A DNA stretch of 17,288 nucleotides, from positions 1-17,288 of the forward strand of contig DBDP01000184.1 in NCBI GenBank assembly GCA_002293625.1. Reading direction: 5' to 3'. Under the pieces are notes generated by a model that worked only from the letters and a program-made list of their open reading frames with translations, did no database searches and was not told the DNA's origin. Each line of letters starts with the position of its first letter. The stretch's first letter is position 1. The DNA comes from Clostridiales bacterium UBA929 (GTDB lineage Bacteria; Bacillota; Clostridia; Oscillospirales; UBA929). The translations under genes and the position numbers were made by a program. This document shows positions 13,210 through 17,288 of this stretch, piece by piece.

Positions 13210-13887
13210 ATGCCGGACGAACACGTTTCCCCGCCGGAAGATACACAAAGAGACAACATCCTTGAAATGGGTTCCGCGACGGTGCGCGGCACGAAGGCGA
13301 CCATCCACTGCCTGACGATCGTCGGGCAGATCGAGGGTCACCAGCTACTGCCGCAAAACGTCAAGACGACGAAATACGAGCATGTGCTGCCGCAGCTCGC
13401 GGCGATAGAGGAGTCCCCGGATATCCACGGTCTGCTGATTCTTCTGAACACGGTCGGCGGCGACATCGAAGCGGGGCTTGCGATCGCGGAACTGATACGG
13501 GGGCTTTCCACGCCCGCGGTGTCGCTGGTGCTGGGCGGCGGACATTCCATCGGCGTGCCGATGGCGGTGGCGGCGCGGGTGTCGATGATCGCGCCGTCAG
13601 CCGCGATGACGATTCACCCCGTGCGGCTGAACGGCACCGTTTTGGGCGTACCGCAGACGTTCGCTTACCTGCAAAAGATCCAGGAGCGTATCGTGCGGTT
13701 CGTCGCGCAGAACAGCAAAGTACGCGAGGAAGACTACCTCGCGCTGATGCACCGCAACGACGAACTGGCGGGCGATATGGGAAGTGTAATCAACGGCGCG
13801 GAAGCCGTAGATCTGGGGATTATCGACCGCCTCGGAACGCTGTCGGAAGCGCTCACGGAACTGCACAGGATGATTGAGGAAAAATAG
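13210..13887 (+). CDS. tepA: ClpP-family serine protease TepA
   Basis: 225 residues from the ATG at 13210; the frame extends 28 codons further up through the ytvI end, which is unlikely to be coding. It closely follows the TepA (YmfB) pattern: IHCLTIVGQIEGH, TTKYEHVLPQLAAIE, LNTVGGDIEAGLAIAELI, then GGGHSIG with the nucleophile Ser113, MTIHPVRL with His136, GVPQTFAYLQKIQERIV, and a C-terminal GAEAVDLGIIDRLG. TepA is a cytoplasmic ClpP-like peptidase of Bacillota connected with spore outgrowth and first described in protein secretion. It works without the ClpX/ClpA docking face. It lies 67 bases after ytvI on the same strand, so the two may be co-transcribed, both spore-related. It converges with the activase gene with only seven bases between stops. 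Confidence 0.88.
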   Translation: MPDEHVSPPEDTQRDNILEMGSATVRGTKATIHCLTIVGQIEGHQLLPQNVKTTKYEHVLPQLAAIEESPDIHGLLILLNTVGGDIEAGLAIAELIRGLSTPAVSLVLGGGHSIGVPMAVAARVSMIAPSAAMTIHPVRLNGTVLGVPQTFAYLQKIQERIVRFVAQNSKVREEDYLALMHRNDELAGDMGSVINGAEAVDLGIIDRLGTLSEALTELHRMIEEK

Positions 13888-13894
13888 AGCAATT

Positions 13895-16800
13895 TCAACC
13901 GTCCGCGCCGGCGGCGGACAGCATCAGCTTGATACGGTTGAGCTGGTTGACCTCCGAAGCTCCGGGGTCGTAGTCAATGGGTACGATGTTTGATTGCGGG
14001 AACAACTCGCGCAGTTTGCGGATCATCCCCTTGCCGGTGACATGGTTCGGCAGGCAGGCGAAGGGCTGGGCGCAGATGATGTTCGGCACGTTGTTCTCGA
14101 TCAGCTCGATCATCTCGGCGGTCAGCAGCCATCCCTCGCCGCATTGGTTCGCGACCGATAGTACCTGCGAAGCCTTTTCCGCGAGTTCGTGGATTGACGC
14201 CTCAGGGTGGAAGCGCGTCGAGGCGCGCAGCCACTTCTTCACGGCGTTTTCGTAGCGGTACACCACACGGATCAGCAAATCCATCACCGTCGCGGCGACA
14301 CCCGAAGTCCCCAATATCTCATGCTTGATTACGTTGTTTAGGAAGCCGTACTGGAAGAAGCCCAGCAAGCCCGGCACAACCGCCTCAAACCCCTCGCGTT
14401 CTATTACGGCGACCGCGTTATTGTTGGCGTCGGGGTGGAATTTGACCAAGATCTCGCCGACCAACCCAACGCGCGGCTTGCGCGGGATATCGCGCAGCGG
14501 CAGCGCCTCGAAATCGGCGACAATCTTTTGTGCTGTCGCGGAGAGGGGCAGGACACCTTTTTCCCTCAGCATGTTCGCGCACTCGGAGAGCCATTTGCGG
14601 TAGAGCGCGTTGGCGCTGTCCGGCTCCCTCTCGTATGGACGCGTCCGCAGCAGCACGTTTTGTAGAAGGTCGCCCAGCACGAACGCCTTGAACGCGCCGT
14701 TGATGAGGGGAAGGGTAAACTTGATACCGGGGTTTTTCTCAAGCCCCGAAACCGACAGCGCCACCACCGTGACCTGCGGCATCCCCGCCTCGCGCAGAGC
14801 GCGGCGCAGCAGCGCGACATAGTTGGTGGCGCGGCAGCCGCCGCCCGTCTGCGTTAGGAAGATGGATGTATTGTCGGGATCGTACTTACCGGACAGCATC
14901 GCCCGCATCAACTGCCCGACCACGACGATGGTGGGATAACACGCGTCGTTGTTCACGAAGCGAAGACCCGTTTCGATGTCCTCGTGGTCTGTCGTTTTAA
15001 GAATGTGTATATCGTATCCGGCGTGGCGCAGCAGCGCTTCAATCAGTTCGAAATGCACCGGCGACATCTGCGGCGCGAGGATGGTGTGGCTCTTTTTCAT
15101 CTCCTGCGTAAACTCCCGCCGCCGGTAGGCATACGGGGACGCCGCCGGGGGACGCCCAAAACGCCCCGTTAGGGCAGCCGCGAGCGAACGCATCCGTATC
15201 CGCGCCGCGCCGAGCGAGTTGATCTCGTCTATCTTCAGCGCGGTGTATATCTTGCCCGCCGAGGACAGAATTTCCTGCACCTGGTCGGTTGTAACGGCGT
15301 CCAAACCGCAGCCGAACGAGTTGAGCTGAACCAGCTGCAGGTTTTGATGCCCCGTGACGAACGCCGCCGCGTCGTACAGGCGTGTATGATACATCCACTG
15401 GTCGAATACGCGCAGCGGTCTTTCGGCGGGCGCGAGGTGCGCGACCGAATCCTCGGTCAGCACGGCGAAGCCCAGCGAGGCAATCATACGCGGCAAGCCG
15501 TGGTGGATCTCCGGGTCGGCGTGGTATGGGCGTCCGGCCAGCACTATGCCGGTTTTATTGTTTGCTTCCAGCCACTTGACCGTCTCCTCGCCGCGCCGCG
15601 CCATAAACGCGCGGAATTCGTCCATTTCGGCAAAGCCCGCGTCAAGGGCGCGGCGCACCTTCCCAAGCGGCAGCTTCCAGCGCTGCAGCGTTTTGGTCAG
15701 GGTTTTCGCCATCTTCTCACGGTGCGCGAGCGACAGGAAAGGTTTCAAGAGAACCGCGTTCGTTTTCTTCACGATGTCCATATTCGCGTCGATGACTTCC
15801 GGATAGGACTGCACGATCGGGCAATTGAAATGGTTGTTCGCCGCTTCGTTTTCTTTGCGCTCGTACGCGACGCAGGGGTAAAAGAGTACCTCCGCCCCGC
15901 GCTTCAGCAGGTCACGGATATGCCCGTGGGCGAGCTTCGCGGGGTAACAGATGCTCTCGGAGGGGATGGTGGACATCCCTTCTTCAAACAACGTATGGTC
16001 GCTCCCCCGCGAGAGCACGACCGAAAAGCCCAGAGCGGTAAAAAACGTGTGCCAAAGCGGGTAATTCTCGTACATATTCAACGCGCGGGGGATCCCGATC
16101 ACGCCGTTCGGCGCGTTTTCGGGCGACAGCGGCGTATAGTCAAAAAGACGGTTATACTTTTCCTCCATCAGGTTCGGCAGGGCGGAGTCGGCTTCGCGTC
16201 CCTCCCCCTTCTCGCAGCGGAACCCGCTGACGAGACGCCGCCCGCCCGCGAAGGTCGAGATCGTCAGTTTGCAGGCGTTGGTACAGCCGCCGCAGGCTCT
16301 CTGCGCCACTTTTTCGGGCTGTATTTCGTGCAGCCGATCAGCGGTCACAACAGAGGAACGCGCTCCGGCGGCATAGGTGTCGGAGGCAATCAGCGCCGCG
16401 CCGTATGCGCCCATCAGTCCGGCGACGTCGGGACGGATGACGTCCACACCCGCCACGCGCTCAAAACAGCGCAAAATGGCATCGTTGTGGAACGTGCCGC
16501 CCTGCACCAAAATGACCTTGCCCATCTGCTCCGGCGACTGGAGCTTGATGACTTTAAACAGCGCGTTGCGCACCACCGAGTACGACAACCCGCAGGAAAT
16601 GTCGCCGACGCTCGCGCCCTCTTTCTGCGCCTGTTTTACGCGCGAGTTCATGAAAACGGTGCAGCGTGTACCGAGATCAACAGGATTCTCGGCACTGAGC
16701 GCGCGCTCGGCGAACTCCTGAACCGACAGCCCCAACGCCTCGGCAAAGGTTTGGATAAACGAGCCGCAGCCGGACGAACAGGCTTCGTTCAAAAGCACCG

Positions 16801-16963
16801 AATCCAGCATCCCGTCTTTGATTCGCAGGCACTTCATGTCCTGCCCGCCGATGTCGATGACGCATCCGACTCCGGGAGACAGAAATTCCGCATAACCTCC
16901 CCATGTGAACAGGTTGCTGAATTCCGAATTCAGCAACAGGCTCTTTTCGATAAAAGTTGGCAA
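13895..16963 (-). CDS. 5'-truncated 2-hydroxyacyl-CoA dehydratase activase-like protein
   Basis: 1022 codons. The family (activase-related proteins with BadF/HgdC ASKHA domains and a DUF2229 region) is usually about 1400 residues with two ASKHA domains at the N-terminus. Here only the second half of the second one is present: DIGGQDMKC (37-45), NEACSSGCGSF (59-69), VQGGTFHND and GLMGAYGAA (to about 190). Next come a cysteine set C224-x2-C227-x3-C231...C250, the DUF2229 part from about 288 (GIPRALNMYENYPLW), and a C-terminal HgdB-like region. Family homologues carry the ATPase fold before residue 25; residues 1-20 here look unrelated. The only start is a TTG at 16963, with an in-frame TAA five codons above. 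Probably a broken gene, though the remaining frame is intact. In intact members ATP-driven electron transfer activates a partner dehydratase. Confidence 0.82.
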   Translation of the reverse strand: MPTFIEKSLLLNSEFSNLFTWGGYAEFLSPGVGCVIDIGGQDMKCLRIKDGMLDSVLLNEACSSGCGSFIQTFAEALGLSVQEFAERALSAENPVDLGTRCTVFMNSRVKQAQKEGASVGDISCGLSYSVVRNALFKVIKLQSPEQMGKVILVQGGTFHNDAILRCFERVAGVDVIRPDVAGLMGAYGAALIASDTYAAGARSSVVTADRLHEIQPEKVAQRACGGCTNACKLTISTFAGGRRLVSGFRCEKGEGREADSALPNLMEEKYNRLFDYTPLSPENAPNGVIGIPRALNMYENYPLWHTFFTALGFSVVLSRGSDHTLFEEGMSTIPSESICYPAKLAHGHIRDLLKRGAEVLFYPCVAYERKENEAANNHFNCPIVQSYPEVIDANMDIVKKTNAVLLKPFLSLAHREKMAKTLTKTLQRWKLPLGKVRRALDAGFAEMDEFRAFMARRGEETVKWLEANNKTGIVLAGRPYHADPEIHHGLPRMIASLGFAVLTEDSVAHLAPAERPLRVFDQWMYHTRLYDAAAFVTGHQNLQLVQLNSFGCGLDAVTTDQVQEILSSAGKIYTALKIDEINSLGAARIRMRSLAAALTGRFGRPPAASPYAYRRREFTQEMKKSHTILAPQMSPVHFELIEALLRHAGYDIHILKTTDHEDIETGLRFVNNDACYPTIVVVGQLMRAMLSGKYDPDNTSIFLTQTGGGCRATNYVALLRRALREAGMPQVTVVALSVSGLEKNPGIKFTLPLINGAFKAFVLGDLLQNVLLRTRPYEREPDSANALYRKWLSECANMLREKGVLPLSATAQKIVADFEALPLRDIPRKPRVGLVGEILVKFHPDANNNAVAVIEREGFEAVVPGLLGFFQYGFLNNVIKHEILGTSGVAATVMDLLIRVVYRYENAVKKWLRASTRFHPEASIHELAEKASQVLSVANQCGEGWLLTAEMIELIENNVPNIICAQPFACLPNHVTGKGMIRKLRELFPQSNIVPIDYDPGASEVNQLNRIKLMLSAAGADG
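16913..16937. repeat. Perfect 12-1-12 palindrome at the truncation point
   Basis: GTTGCTGAATTC (16913-16924), a single C, then GAATTCAGCAAC (16926-16937). It covers codons 9-17 of the truncated activase frame, directly before the point where family similarity starts. Possible reasons are a rearrangement or excision scar, a recombinase or regulator site, or a library/assembly artefact (two EcoRI sites are contained). Confidence 0.7.
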
Positions 16964-16990
16964 TCCATCCCGCCGTTATGTAGACTTTCC

Positions 16991-17013
16991 GTAGGGACAG
17001 GCCGCTGTTCCCG
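16991..17013 (+). repeat. GTAGGG hairpin repeat, copy 5
   Basis: GTAGGGACAG-GCC-GCTGTTCCCG: GGGACAG pairs with CTGTTCCC with one bulged base. It stands between the truncated activase and the solute-binding protein gene. A weaker CCCGC...GCGGG pair (17029-17054) follows. Confidence 0.5.
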
Positions 17014-17068
17014 AATCGCAACCGGACTCCCGCATGCAGAACGCAAAACGCGGGATTGGAGAGACGCC

Positions 17069-17288
17069 ATGAAAAAAACATTGTTGCCGCGACTGTGGCT
17101 TTTCCTTCTCTGTCTGCTCCCGACAGTGTTTTCGGCCCCAGCCGCAGAGCCGCTGAAAGACGTCTCCGTCATCTTCCACTGGAAGGCGCAGGCGCAGTGG
17201 GCAGGTTACTACATGGCGAAGGAAAAAGGCATATACGCCAAACACGGCCTCAACGTCACGCTTTTGTCCCGCAGAGGCCGTTCCGATT
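17069..17288 (+). CDS. NMT1/THI5-like substrate-binding protein, N-terminus (cut by window end)
   Basis: 73 complete codons, running off the right edge without a stop. The ATG at 17069 has GGAG 7 bases upstream. The signal peptide is plain: MKKTLLPR, hydrophobic LWLFLLCLLPTVF, then SAPAA as the cleavage region near 24-27. The mature part VSVIFHWKAQAQWAGYYMAKEKGIYAKHGLNVTLL is the conserved start of the NMT1/THI5 (SsuA-like) family: a W-x-x-Q-A-Q-x-A-G-Y-Y-x-A-K-x-x-G-x-Y block that lines the ligand pocket. No lipobox Cys is seen, so it may be secreted, or may be the sensor half of a longer signalling protein (this domain is also found before kinase or GGDEF domains). It is divergent from the truncated activase. 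The ligand cannot be told from this fragment. Confidence 0.8.
   Translation, partial: MKKTLLPRLWLFLLCLLPTVFSAPAAEPLKDVSVIFHWKAQAQWAGYYMAKEKGIYAKHGLNVTLLSRRGRSD

Noticed and set aside
5537..17013. CRISPR array from the spaced GTAGGG repeats
   Set aside because: Copies are kilobases apart, in both orientations, with differing stems and no regular spacing. No cas gene is present.
16677..17245. Overlapping minus-strand frames upstream of the activase as its missing N-terminus
   Set aside because: They show no ASKHA motifs, contain in-frame stops relative to the gene, and overlap a clear solute-binding protein on the other strand.

Overview
The window looks like chromosome from a spore-forming Bacillota, most likely Clostridia. 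The evidence is YtvI and TepA homologues, DegV, a pyrophosphate-type phosphofructokinase, a 2-hydroxyacyl-CoA dehydratase activase-family protein, strong AGGAGG-like ribosome binding sites and sigma-A promoters. No species can be named. Roughly the first 2.95 kb is visibly richer in A+T than the rest.

Bases 1-2947 read as one end of an integrative conjugative element. They hold a VirB2/TrbC-like pilin-type membrane protein, a 66-residue UvrD-tail-like protein, and overlapping parA and parB genes. At 2948-2997 lies the 3' part of a tRNA-Arg (anticodon CCG) with no 5' half. This is what integration into the 3' end of a tRNA gene leaves at the far junction. The original terminator of the tRNA follows at once. 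Bases 1-118 hold no gene I can support.

Bases 3100-5434 encode an ECF sigma factor and an overlapping 612-residue membrane-anchored partner, probably its anti-sigma or sensor, closed by a strong terminator. The next block, down to 11284, lies on the minus strand. In transcription order it holds degV, a 909-codon frame joining a two-domain ABC-F ATPase to complete release factor 1, a small SAM-dependent methyltransferase, and pfp with its own promoter. The ABC-F/RF1 join is the most striking thing here. It contains a run of eight A in an A-AAA-AAA phase, a stop codon just ahead in the -1 frame, and an intact ribosome binding site and ATG for RF1 inside the fused frame.

Bases 11572-13887 (plus strand) carry an unrecognised 135-residue protein flanked by imperfect inverted repeats, then ytvI and tepA. 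From 16963 to 13895 (minus) is an activase-family protein that has lost its N-terminal third or so. The break lies at a perfect 12-1-12 palindrome. The window ends in a secreted NMT1/THI5-like solute-binding protein (from 17069, cut by the edge).

Short hairpin repeats starting GTAGG(G/A) recur between genes on the chromosomal side (five copies seen). They supply the TAG stop codons of degV and ytvI and sit directly against the ABC-F start codon. I saw none in the mobile-element part.
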